Shown here: piece by piece, positions 1 through 7,736 of the stretch
Layout of the letters: every line of letters begins with the position of its first letter
Position numbering within the stretch: the stretch's first letter is position 1
Assembly: GCA_016930745.1 (NCBI GenBank)
Contig: JAFGGE010000135.1
Coordinates: 1-34,282, forward strand
Source of the DNA: Sedimentisphaerales bacterium
GTDB lineage: Bacteria; Planctomycetota; Phycisphaerae; Sedimentisphaerales; Anaerohalosphaeraceae
Direction of reading: 5' to 3'
DNA length: 34,282 nucleotides
Position numbers and translations under genes: made by a program
Notes under the pieces: model-generated
The model's database searches: none
What the model was told of the DNA's origin: nothing
The model's input: the letters and a program-made list of their open reading frames with translations, nothing else

Positions 1-1702
1 CGTTGCAGCGATCCATGAGCTGGTAGAACTGCGGCGATCGCAGCTCGATGAAACCGACATAATGCAGGTTGGAGGATTGTTCGATGACGGGGCCGTACAG
101 TTCGGCAAAGGATTGTTCGAGAGGACCGGCGATCCATAGATGCGCCTGGGGCGTTTTTCGAAAGGCTTCGATCAGCAGATCCAGCCCCTTGTGGACATTG
201 CCGGCCGAGCCGAAATAGAGAAAATGCGAGCGGCCGGCGGCGAAGTCTTTTTTGTTCGGATCGTATCGCTCGTCGTGGTAGACCGCGTTGTCCAGAGGAA
301 TGAGATAGTCAAATTGACGATAGGTATCGGCACAATCTCGATTGCCCAGACACAGAATGCCGTCGGCTTCGTGGCAGGCAAAGTCCTCGCTGACTCTGAC
401 AAGGCGATCACAGGAAAGGCGATGTCCCGTGCGTTTGTACAGTTCGTCGAATCGCTGTTTTTCGCGGTGGTTGTGCTCCTTCCAGTAGGTCCCGGTGGAA
501 AAATAGATGCGCACGGCGTCGCCGATCACGTTTCGGCTGAGATATTCCCAGTTGAATCCGCCATGGCCGATGAAAAGATCGTACTTCTTTGACGATTGGA
601 AATCCATACAGTCATAATCGATCAAATCGACCGTGTAGCCCATTTGGGTCAGGACGCGGACGAGGCTGCGGGCGATGCCGGGATTGCTGAATTTATGCGG
701 ATAATAGTCCGGCCCCATGCGAAGGGGGGCCGTGATATAGGAGACCAGGGCCTGTTTGGACGGATTGCCGGCCGGTTGTTTTTTAGGCATCGCAGGTTCG
801 GTTTTGACCAGATCCGTTTTTTTCAGATGTTTTTGTGCGAATTCGGCCATGACTTCGGGATGATCGCCGGTGAATGGCTCGGTATAGGAACAACGGTCGC
901 CGATCCAGACGGGGTATCGGGCTTCGATTTGGGCTCTGTTTTCGGGCGTCCATTGCTGGTAACACCGACGATACCATTCGTCCCGGTCCAGGCCGTTGAC
1001 GATGCGCGGCCCGCGGCGGGCATAATACTCGGTCTTCTGCGCCACCTGCGAATCGAGAACGTAACTGTAGTGATGCATGTGAATACCCATGTTTCGCGTG
1101 GTCGTACCGTCGAGGAGCTTTATCTGTTCGACGGTTCGGGGCTCTCCCGGCCAGATCATAGTCGGGGGACGATGGGTAGTGAACCGAGCGCCCCTGACAT
1201 ATTTGAAGATTCGGCGGTAATGTCCGGACGGCTCATGAAAGACAGGGCAATCCAGAATATATTCCAGGCCCTTCCAGAAATTGAAGGGGATGAAATTCAC
1301 CTGCGTAATTGCCGGATCCTGTTGCAGAAGTGCGGCGACCCTTTCCATGTCGGATTTGCGGTAGAGCTCATCGGAATCGATCAGCCAGACATAATCGCCG
1401 GTTACGTGGGAGAGGGCGGCATTCTGCATCTGGCATTTTTCCGGCCAGCGCCCGCGGAGAATCCGCAGTTTCCGCTCCGGATCAGGAAAGGACTGAAGAA
1501 ACTGGACGGTCCCATCTTTGCTGCTGCCATCGGGATTGGCGGCGAACATCGCGTCTTCGACCGCTCCTTCAACAATGATGATCTCGTGGGCGAAGGCATA
1601 TACAGCGCGAAGACTGTATTCGATCAGAGGCATGCCGTTGAGCACAATCATGATAAAGCTGAATCGCGGTCGCTTCTGTGTATTCACCACTGTTTTGTCC
1701 AT
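1..1702 (-). CDS. Two-domain glycosyltransferase (GT2-like + GT-B), 3' end outside window
   Basis: About 567 codons are open from the ATG at 1702 to the left edge with no stop; I translated the whole stretch and checked the frame at two points. Residues about 12-250 look like a GT-A family 2 transferase: an FSFIMIVLNG strand, then WLIDSDELY at about 106-114, whose DSD is the expected metal/nucleotide-sugar site. After a Lys/Pro-rich linker (about 290-315) a second fold begins near residue 317. It carries FLYFGSAGNVHKGLDLLIEA and a later HYVGFI strand, typical of the donor-binding half of GT-B (GT4-like) enzymes. The protein would therefore transfer two sugars, or transfer and elongate, probably in the cytoplasm. 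It starts 36 bp after the radical-SAM/methyltransferase gene, with AGGA upstream of the ATG. The missing C-terminus hides the usual E-X7-E motif. Confidence 0.85.
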   Translation of the reverse strand, partial: MDKTVVNTQKRPRFSFIMIVLNGMPLIEYSLRAVYAFAHEIIIVEGAVEDAMFAANPDGSSKDGTVQFLQSFPDPERKLRILRGRWPEKCQMQNAALSHVTGDYVWLIDSDELYRKSDMERVAALLQQDPAITQVNFIPFNFWKGLEYILDCPVFHEPSGHYRRIFKYVRGARFTTHRPPTMIWPGEPRTVEQIKLLDGTTTRNMGIHMHHYSYVLDSQVAQKTEYYARRGPRIVNGLDRDEWYRRCYQQWTPENRAQIEARYPVWIGDRCSYTEPFTGDHPEVMAEFAQKHLKKTDLVKTEPAMPKKQPAGNPSKQALVSYITAPLRMGPDYYPHKFSNPGIARSLVRVLTQMGYTVDLIDYDCMDFQSSKKYDLFIGHGGFNWEYLSRNVIGDAVRIYFSTGTYWKEHNHREKQRFDELYKRTGHRLSCDRLVRVSEDFACHEADGILCLGNRDCADTYRQFDYLIPLDNAVYHDERYDPNKKDFAAGRSHFLYFGSAGNVHKGLDLLIEAFRKTPQAHLWIAGPLEQSFAELYGPVIEQSSNLHYVGFIELRSPQFYQLMDRCN

Positions 1703-1738
1703 CGGCTGAATCCTGTTCACGGATATCGCTATCCCTTT

Positions 1739-3421
1739 TTATCCTATACCTGGCCCGGCGGAAACCGGCGATTCGGACGGTCGCACTTCAAAGTCAAAAG
1801 AGCCTTCCCACAGGAGCATGGTATTGAACAACGGCGCCTTCAGATAGACCAGGGCGGCAAAGGCCTTTTCGCGAGGGGTCTGGGGCGAACAGGCCATGTC
1901 GCGCAGGATGCCGCAGCTCAGACCTTTGATTTGTATTTTTGTATACGGAGTAAAGATAAGTTTGCCGTTTCGGTTTTCGATGCCCCAGAGGTGATGGCTG
2001 ACGCCGGCGGTGTCCATGCACAGGTCCTTGGCGGGCGCAGGCGTTTCGATGTAGCCGCGTCCGGCAACCCGCACCAGTTCGCGACAGGCCTTTTCGGGAT
2101 GCTTCACATGCTCGAGGACATGAGAGCAATACACAAAATCGAATTGATGATCCTCAAAGGGGAGGTTTTCCAGATCGCATTCATAGACCGGCCTACCCTC
2201 CAGGTATTGAAAAGGCATCCCGGCTCGTCCGTGGAAGTTGTCGCTGACGGTCAGGTCGGCCAGATGGGTGGCGTGGCGGAAGGGAACACCTCCGCTGCCG
2301 ATATCCAAAACCTTGTCGCCGGGCCGGATACCGAAATGAAAATGCCGCGACTGATACAGGATGTAGCGGTCGCGGTCGGATATGCGCTGATACTGGTCAT
2401 ACGCCTCGGCAAGTATTCGGATAGTGTGTTGGGGGAATGCCTCAGCTAACTGCTCATAGATGTCGAAGGCTGAATTATAATCGCCGTTGTCAAAGGCCTC
2501 TCTGGCCTGCTGTAACAGCCGATCCCCGTCGGAGGCGTCGGATCGGGGAATCTGCCGGGGACCAAAGGAAATTTGTACGGCATTCTGTGCGACGGCGACC
2601 GCGGACTCAGGATCGTCTGTTGTATTCGAGGACTCCTCCGGATGGGACGGCCCGCGGGAAAACCGGCACCGTTTGCACAGGCCCAGACAGCGGTCCCCTT
2701 TGGACAGCCTGTCATATATTCTCCACATTTCAGGATTTCGCATGGCTCGTTCAAAGGGCTGGGTGTAAAGATCGGCAAACGTATATTGGCGTTTCCAATC
2801 GATACAGCACAGACAAATCTTTCCGGAGGCGGTTATCGTAAGCTGATATAACGGATTGTAACACGGCTGGGTATCCCCGGTGGGCGGACGGTCATAGCTG
2901 TCCAGCCGCTGGTCGAGCTTTTGCCGCTCGACATGGTAGGGGATCGGAAGCCGTATCTGGGCCAGACGGCTATATTCAGAATCCGAATACGCGGAGACAT
3001 AGATGTTGGTGACCCCCGTTTGCACAAGTTTGTCGGCCATTTCCTGGTGGAGGTAGTACCCATTGGTACAGATGAAAATCTCTGATTGAGGGCAAACCCG
3101 ACGGGCATAGGCAATGAAGGTGAAAAGACGCGGGTCCATTAAGGGTTCATTATAGGTGTGAAAGGCGATCCGTCCTGCGTAATTGTAGTCGCTCAGTGTA
3201 TCGAGAACCTCACAGACGATACGGGTGGGAAGAATGTCTTTATTCTGACGTAACTGACTTACTGGACAGGACTTATGAATGTCGGCATAGTTGCACTCGT
3301 TGGACAGTTCCAGATAGACATGGCCGGTGCGGCAAAACGGATTCTCATCGGGTCCGGGGACGTAATAGTCCTGTAGGGCAGTTTCTATGTTGTTGCCTTG
3401 GATCCATGCCACTGTACTCAT
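1739..3421 (-). CDS. Radical-SAM/SPASM-like protein fused to a class I methyltransferase
   Basis: The protein is 560 aa. The N-terminal part looks like a radical-SAM fold: a strand running into CNYADIHKSCP (residues 43-53), an FHTYNEPLMDP stretch replacing GGEP (about 87-97), and an ICTNG strand. The cluster motif is odd: C43 and C52 are spaced C-X8-C and the standard C-X3-C-X2-C is absent. A SPASM-like region follows, with C187, C203, C205 and C206, then C245, C249 and C252. A short TPR-like helical linker (about 300-335) leads to a SAM methyltransferase with motif I VLDIGSGG (371-378) and VYCSHVLEHV. An upstream ATG at 3442 would add seven residues, but GGGAG sits eight bases before the ATG at 3421. 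The gene follows an intrinsic terminator and so may head a separate transcript. Substrate unknown; a sugar or glycan-linked group is likely from context. Confidence 0.85.
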   Translation of the reverse strand: MSTVAWIQGNNIETALQDYYVPGPDENPFCRTGHVYLELSNECNYADIHKSCPVSQLRQNKDILPTRIVCEVLDTLSDYNYAGRIAFHTYNEPLMDPRLFTFIAYARRVCPQSEIFICTNGYYLHQEMADKLVQTGVTNIYVSAYSDSEYSRLAQIRLPIPYHVERQKLDQRLDSYDRPPTGDTQPCYNPLYQLTITASGKICLCCIDWKRQYTFADLYTQPFERAMRNPEMWRIYDRLSKGDRCLGLCKRCRFSRGPSHPEESSNTTDDPESAVAVAQNAVQISFGPRQIPRSDASDGDRLLQQAREAFDNGDYNSAFDIYEQLAEAFPQHTIRILAEAYDQYQRISDRDRYILYQSRHFHFGIRPGDKVLDIGSGGVPFRHATHLADLTVSDNFHGRAGMPFQYLEGRPVYECDLENLPFEDHQFDFVYCSHVLEHVKHPEKACRELVRVAGRGYIETPAPAKDLCMDTAGVSHHLWGIENRNGKLIFTPYTKIQIKGLSCGILRDMACSPQTPREKAFAALVYLKAPLFNTMLLWEGSFDFEVRPSESPVSAGPGIG

Positions 3422-3605
3422 TCTCTGCTCCCAAAAGCGCACTATAAGCCCTGTCAGAGGCCATACCGATACTGCCTCACGGTTCTTTGGAGCAAACGGC
3501 GTGCCGAGGTATACAGACCGGAGAATGGTAAAAAAACAGGTCCCAATGGGCCTGGGTTGTACAAATATCGTACAGGATGAGTCTATCTGGAATCGAACGA
3601 GGGAT
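3422..3605. other. Intergenic gap separating two transcription units
   Basis: This 184-bp stretch has no credible gene. It contains the terminator at 3530-3554. On the minus strand a TATAGT box (3446-3441) lies just upstream of the gene starting at 3421. No good -35 partner is visible at normal spacing, so I do not call a promoter. Confidence 0.6.
3530..3554 (-). terminator. Rho-independent terminator
   Basis: Read on the minus strand, CAGG-CCC-ATT-GGG-A-CCTG folds into a seven-pair GC-rich hairpin with one bulged A. Seven T residues follow directly (3536-3530). It lies 52 bp beyond the stop of the large transferase gene and ahead of the radical-SAM/methyltransferase gene, so it should end the long operon coming from the right. 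Confidence 0.75.
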
Positions 3606-5648
3606 TTATGAGCAGGACTGGGGAAGTTTCTGCCGGATCATGGGTCCCCGGGACGATTGCAGGGCAGGCGTAAAGCCCAGGCGGGTAAAAAGAGTATAAA
3701 GCTGTGCATAAACATGATCCAGGGTCATATCAGGATTGTGACCAATCGAACGGAGGAAACCGTCTAGCCGTGTTTTTTGCTCGCCTGTCATAGGGCCCCC
3801 TTTCAGCTCATCCACGGAGTCCAGATCGATCACATACCCGCTCCACGGCAGTGTATAACCCATATCATTCTGTTGGAATGTGTAGATTCGTTTTCCCTGC
3901 GCCAGGCAATCGGCAATCACGGTTGTATAAAGAGAGCAAATTACCAGATCGGACATAGCAATCGCTTCATAGAGGTAACTTCGTTCAATCCTGACTTTGA
4001 ACCCGTTTTGCGAAAAAACCCGTCGATACAGGTCATGTTCCTGATCGCCGGGATGGAGCTTGACGAAAACAGCATGAGTTTGCGGATCGAGTTTTTGGGC
4101 GATGCGATTGACGATCTGCTCATCCATGAAGGGCTGAGTGGCCAGAAGGGCCACTTTTTTATCCGATTCAAACCAGCGCTGACGCAACGGTTGAGTTTTT
4201 TGGCCTAACGGCTCTGGCCCGGTCTGGTTGAAGGTGCGCCAGTCGCAACCGAGCGAGCAAACCGCCCTCTCCGGATAGCAACCGATTTCGGTGAGCACTT
4301 TTTTGAAAAAATCCCCATAGACCAGGGTGCATCGCGGGGCGACAAAACCGTTGAAAGGCCGGGTCAAATCCGGCTGATCCGCCATTTCATCATGGAGGTA
4401 ATAATCATGCTCCGGGTGGATGGTACCATGCTGCAGGGCGATCGAGGGAATGCCGGCTCGACGGGCTTCGATGGTTGCAGCCCGCGCAAAGACGGAGGCC
4501 TCGCAGGCGGCTAAAATTACCTTCGGCCTGACGTGTGCCATCATATGGCGGGCGGTCAGGAGGGCCGGGATGCAGGTGTGGACCAGATGGGTAACGAAGG
4601 CCTCCCGCCAGAAAGATGTAAGCACGGAAAACAAATTGATCCCGTTCCAGTAGAAGGCCGAGAGAAAATCGGGATGTCGGGATAGATAGTCGAACCGCCT
4701 GAACAATTCCGGCTCCCACCGCTGGGCCATTACAAGAAATGCAGGATCGTAAAACTCATCCCAAAACAGGGTGGCAAATCCGTCCTTCGGCCCGGACAGG
4801 ACCCAATCGATGTACTTTTTCTTGCTGCCGGGGATATTGAAGTAATTGGGCGGTTCCAGCCGAATCCCCTGTAGTGTATATCGACTCAGAAAATCGGCAA
4901 AGATATGAAAATACGGATCGATCTTATCCTGTTCGCCTGTGCCCGTCCAGGCATTGGGAATGGACATCAGAATAGCCGAATCTTGCCCTGAAAAGACAGA
5001 ATCGGGCCTGCGAATAGTTTGGGCATAGGCGGCCACGGCAAAGGAATGTCCCTTTTCCACCCGCTGCAACAGGGAATCGGCCGGTTCGTCGCTTCTCGGA
5101 GTCTGCTCCATGGGAAAAGTAGGTTGCGGTACGGATCGAGCCACTATCGGTATCTGATAGAGACGCTGCATCTGTTCCAGAATCTTTATGTGATGGTCCC
5201 CAAGCATACCGACAATACGAAGGCAGCAGGGTCGATAACGAGTAATTAAGTCGGTCCCATATTCGATCCATTCGAGGGTCTGGCGGATGGATGGAGCGCT
5301 GAAATAGCAGGCGGCGGGGATGAATTGCCATAAGGAGATGTTGTCGCACATCAGGATATCCGTCAATCGCTGGCCTGCGATTCTTGCCGCCTGGATTTCA
5401 TTGTATTTTCGCGCCAGTTTGAGACGGATATCACATGTTCTTCTCTGTACGCTTTGCCAGCCGCGTCGACGGCGTTGATCCAGAAGATCGTCCAAACAAA
5501 GCGAGGCTTTATTCTCAAACCAGGGTTTTTCCTGAACGGAACCGACTTTGTATAGATACTGAGGATCGTGACACGGCTGCAGGATCAGCAGCACATCCAA
5601 AACGGTCGACGTGTACTCGGATGAACGACTGGCTTGAATCATCGCCAT
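3606..5648 (-). CDS. Large GT-B-like surface-polysaccharide transferase
   Basis: The protein is 680 aa. The C-terminal half (about 370-620) resembles the GT-B fold of CDP-glycerol/polysialyl-type transferases: a VILAACEAS strand, IALQHGTIHPEH (QHG at 406-408), VFVKLHPGDQ (KLHPGD at 530-535) and SLYTTVIADCLAQG (572-585). The first 350 residues match nothing I recognise and may be an extra acceptor-binding or second catalytic domain. The open frame extends upstream to an ATG at 5741, but that would run 73 bp into the B12/radical-SAM gene. The ATG at 5648 lies 20 bp after that gene's TAA and precedes a hydrophobic TVLDVLLIL strand, so I prefer it; no strong ribosome site is visible. Donor and acceptor are unknown. 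A role in moving the activated sugar onto a lipid, glycan or protein is inferred. Confidence 0.75.
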   Translation of the reverse strand: MAMIQASRSSEYTSTVLDVLLILQPCHDPQYLYKVGSVQEKPWFENKASLCLDDLLDQRRRRGWQSVQRRTCDIRLKLARKYNEIQAARIAGQRLTDILMCDNISLWQFIPAACYFSAPSIRQTLEWIEYGTDLITRYRPCCLRIVGMLGDHHIKILEQMQRLYQIPIVARSVPQPTFPMEQTPRSDEPADSLLQRVEKGHSFAVAAYAQTIRRPDSVFSGQDSAILMSIPNAWTGTGEQDKIDPYFHIFADFLSRYTLQGIRLEPPNYFNIPGSKKKYIDWVLSGPKDGFATLFWDEFYDPAFLVMAQRWEPELFRRFDYLSRHPDFLSAFYWNGINLFSVLTSFWREAFVTHLVHTCIPALLTARHMMAHVRPKVILAACEASVFARAATIEARRAGIPSIALQHGTIHPEHDYYLHDEMADQPDLTRPFNGFVAPRCTLVYGDFFKKVLTEIGCYPERAVCSLGCDWRTFNQTGPEPLGQKTQPLRQRWFESDKKVALLATQPFMDEQIVNRIAQKLDPQTHAVFVKLHPGDQEHDLYRRVFSQNGFKVRIERSYLYEAIAMSDLVICSLYTTVIADCLAQGKRIYTFQQNDMGYTLPWSGYVIDLDSVDELKGGPMTGEQKTRLDGFLRSIGHNPDMTLDHVYAQLYTLFTRLGFTPALQSSRGPMIRQKLPQSCS

Positions 5649-5668
5649 ACTTTGTAGCAATCCCGGAC

Positions 5669-7057
5669 TTAGAGTTGTCGAAAACCGCGGAAGGTCACAT
5701 CCCGATGCAGATACAGATGCTCGGCCTGGGCCTTTACCCACGAGGCTTGTTTGGCAAAATAATGATCGATCAATCGCCGGTTGGCATCGAGCAGGGCTTG
5801 ATAAAATTCCTCATCGGTCATATCGGTAAAATTGACGGCCAGCAGGTCGGAATTGAGATGTCTATTCTCGTAGAACTCCTCGCAGTCTTTAAGCAGGCCT
5901 TGTTCGATGGCATAATAATACAGGGGAGAACCGGGATAGGGAGTCACAGGCCGGACGGTTCGCAGTTCGGCACAATTGTCGTATTGGAGCAGAAACTCGA
6001 CGCCCTTATCGAGGATTTCGCGGGTTTCGCCGATGTTGCCAAAGATGATGTTATAACCGGGGCTGATGCCCGCCTCCAGCGTAGCCTGGATGCCGTCGAT
6101 CACCATTTTTACGGTCAGCCCTTTGTTCATCGTGCGCAGCATATCGTCGTCCATAGCCTCGATGCCGAAGTTGACATACACGCACCCGGCCTGTTTCATC
6201 ATCCGCATGACTTCGGGCGCAGCGTAGTTGAGCCGGCCGTCACAATCCCATTTTATGCCCAGATCGGCCCGGATCATGGCTTCACACAAGGTCATCGTCT
6301 GTTCCTTCGACGCCATCATCAGTTCGCCGGAAAAAGCGATATAAGTAACTCCATACTCCCGCTGCAGGAACCGGATTTGCTCGATCACATTTTCCGGACT
6401 TCGCAGGCGGAGCCCCTCGTCCATGCGATAACAAAAATTGCAGTGAAATTTGCATCCGCGCCCCGCCAGAACCGGAACGACAAAATCGGTCGCCCCGGCA
6501 TGGGGCTGACGAAGCAGACGATAGTACACCATCGGGAAAAGTGCATACGCGGGGAACGGGATGCTGTCGAGGTCCTCGATCAAAGGACGCCTGGGATTGA
6601 CGACTATTTTCTGTCCGTCGCGATAAGCGATTCCAGGCACATCGGCAAAGGATATGTTCCCGGCCAAGGCATCGAGCAGGTCAAGGACGGTGTCTTCGCC
6701 CTCCCCTATGACAACCGCGTCAGCCTGTGTTTTTTTCAGGAAGAACTCCGGCTCGGGGCTGGGGCCGTGCCCCCCGATTACATAGAAGGGACGCTGCCGG
6801 GATCGATTAATTGCTTTGGAAAGACCCAACAACCGTCGATATTGATAGTATCCTCCGACCACACTGACTCCCACTACATCGAAACGATTCTGATTCAAAT
6901 ATTCGGTGAGGTGTTCGTCAGGCCAATGGTGCACGTCCTGATTGTAAATGGACACTTCGTAGCCGGCCTTCTGAAGGACGGCGGCGATATAGCCGAATCC
7001 CTCCGGAAACCAGTGGACGTAGGAGCCATTGTCATAAACAACCAACAGAATTCGCAT
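5669..7057 (-). CDS. B12-binding-domain radical-SAM enzyme (class B methylase/cyclase type)
   Basis: The protein is 462 aa. Residues 1-135 have the Rossmann layout of the cobalamin-binding domain seen in BchE-like radical-SAM proteins (MRILLVVYDNGS start, VVGVSVVGGYYQY, VIGGHGPSPEPE, VVIGEGEDTVLDLL). The radical-SAM core follows, with a canonical C-X3-C-X2-C at C202, C206 and C209 (GCKFHCNFCY), a YIAFSGELM strand in place of GGEP, and VNFGIEAMDDDMLRTMNKG. Members of this class often methylate unactivated carbon or rearrange rings; the substrate here is unknown. The ATG at 7057 is preferred because AGGA lies eight bases upstream. In-frame ATGs at 7066 and 7114 would have poorer sites or overlap HisH. 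Context suggests sugar or sugar-acyl C-methylation. Confidence 0.87.
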   Translation of the reverse strand: MRILLVVYDNGSYVHWFPEGFGYIAAVLQKAGYEVSIYNQDVHHWPDEHLTEYLNQNRFDVVGVSVVGGYYQYRRLLGLSKAINRSRQRPFYVIGGHGPSPEPEFFLKKTQADAVVIGEGEDTVLDLLDALAGNISFADVPGIAYRDGQKIVVNPRRPLIEDLDSIPFPAYALFPMVYYRLLRQPHAGATDFVVPVLAGRGCKFHCNFCYRMDEGLRLRSPENVIEQIRFLQREYGVTYIAFSGELMMASKEQTMTLCEAMIRADLGIKWDCDGRLNYAAPEVMRMMKQAGCVYVNFGIEAMDDDMLRTMNKGLTVKMVIDGIQATLEAGISPGYNIIFGNIGETREILDKGVEFLLQYDNCAELRTVRPVTPYPGSPLYYYAIEQGLLKDCEEFYENRHLNSDLLAVNFTDMTDEEFYQALLDANRRLIDHYFAKQASWVKAQAEHLYLHRDVTFRGFRQL

Positions 7058-7091
7058 TCTATTCATCCTGCCAAAAAGATTGCTTACTATG

Positions 7092-7736
7092 TTAGAGGCG
7101 AAGGAAATTTTCAATGATCTTCAGACCGGCCGGGCCGCTTTTTTCCGGATGGAATTGGCAGCCGAACACATTGCCGTTGTGGACACTGCTGCAAAAGCGA
7201 TGCGCACCGAAACAGGTCCGGCTCAGGATATGCTCCGGATGGTCGGGAACAGCGGCAAAGGAATGCACGAAGTACATATCTCGATCCGGCGGGACATCCC
7301 GTAAAATGGTATCCTTCCAATATGTGCCGTCCTGCCTTTCGGGGATACAGAGCCCGGCCCATCCGACATGGGGAACCTTTACGCCGGGTTCATCGGACAA
7401 TCGCTTCACGTTGCCGGGGATGATACCCAATCCCCTATGCATTCCCAATTCTTCGCTGCCGCCGAGCAGCAGCTGCATTCCCAGGCAGATGCCCAGCAGC
7501 GGGCGGTCCCGATCCACATGTGTCAGAATCGGTTCGATAAACCGACGCAGTTTCAGTGTTTCCATGCCGTCTCCAAAGGCGCCGACGCCGGGCAGCACCA
7601 GGTAATCCGCCCTGGCCAGGGAACCCGGCTGCGAGACAAGATCGACCCGGCAGCCAAACCATTCAAACGCCTTGGACACGCTGTAGGTGTTGCCGGCGAA
7701 ATAGTCGATAATCTGTACGTGTCGATTTAGTGGCAC
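7092..7736 (-). CDS. hisH: HisH-like glutamine amidotransferase subunit
   Basis: This class I glutamine amidotransferase is 214 aa, the normal HisH length. It should hydrolyse glutamine and pass ammonia to HisF. The nucleophile elbow is GICLGMQ with C84; the rest of the triad is H196 and E198 in CQFHPEKS. The HisH signature YFVHS is at 155-159. The N-terminal DYFAGNTYSV differs from the usual DYGMGNL of histidine-pathway HisH. The start is GTG at 7736, overlapping the last 10 bases of hisF, with GGAG four bases upstream; the two are probably translationally coupled. No other histidine gene is present, while an N-acetyl-sugar amidotransferase lies in the same gene run. A role in amidinating a sugar, as proposed for HisH/HisF paralogues beside WbpG/PseA, is more likely than histidine synthesis. 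Confidence 0.9.
   Translation of the reverse strand: MPLNRHVQIIDYFAGNTYSVSKAFEWFGCRVDLVSQPGSLARADYLVLPGVGAFGDGMETLKLRRFIEPILTHVDRDRPLLGICLGMQLLLGGSEELGMHRGLGIIPGNVKRLSDEPGVKVPHVGWAGLCIPERQDGTYWKDTILRDVPPDRDMYFVHSFAAVPDHPEHILSRTCFGAHRFCSSVHNGNVFGCQFHPEKSGPAGLKIIENFLRL

Noticed and set aside
596..2449. 617-codon open frame on the plus strand
   Set aside because: It lies antisense across the double glycosyltransferase and the radical-SAM/methyltransferase fusion, which have clear family motifs; its own translation shows no recognisable domain.
3421..3450. TATAGT box as promoter of the radical-SAM/methyltransferase gene
   Set aside because: No acceptable -35 element at 16-18 bp spacing, and the implied leader would be only about 13 bases.
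5435..7117. 560-codon open frame on the plus strand
   Set aside because: Antisense shadow of the B12/radical-SAM gene and part of the large transferase; no motifs.
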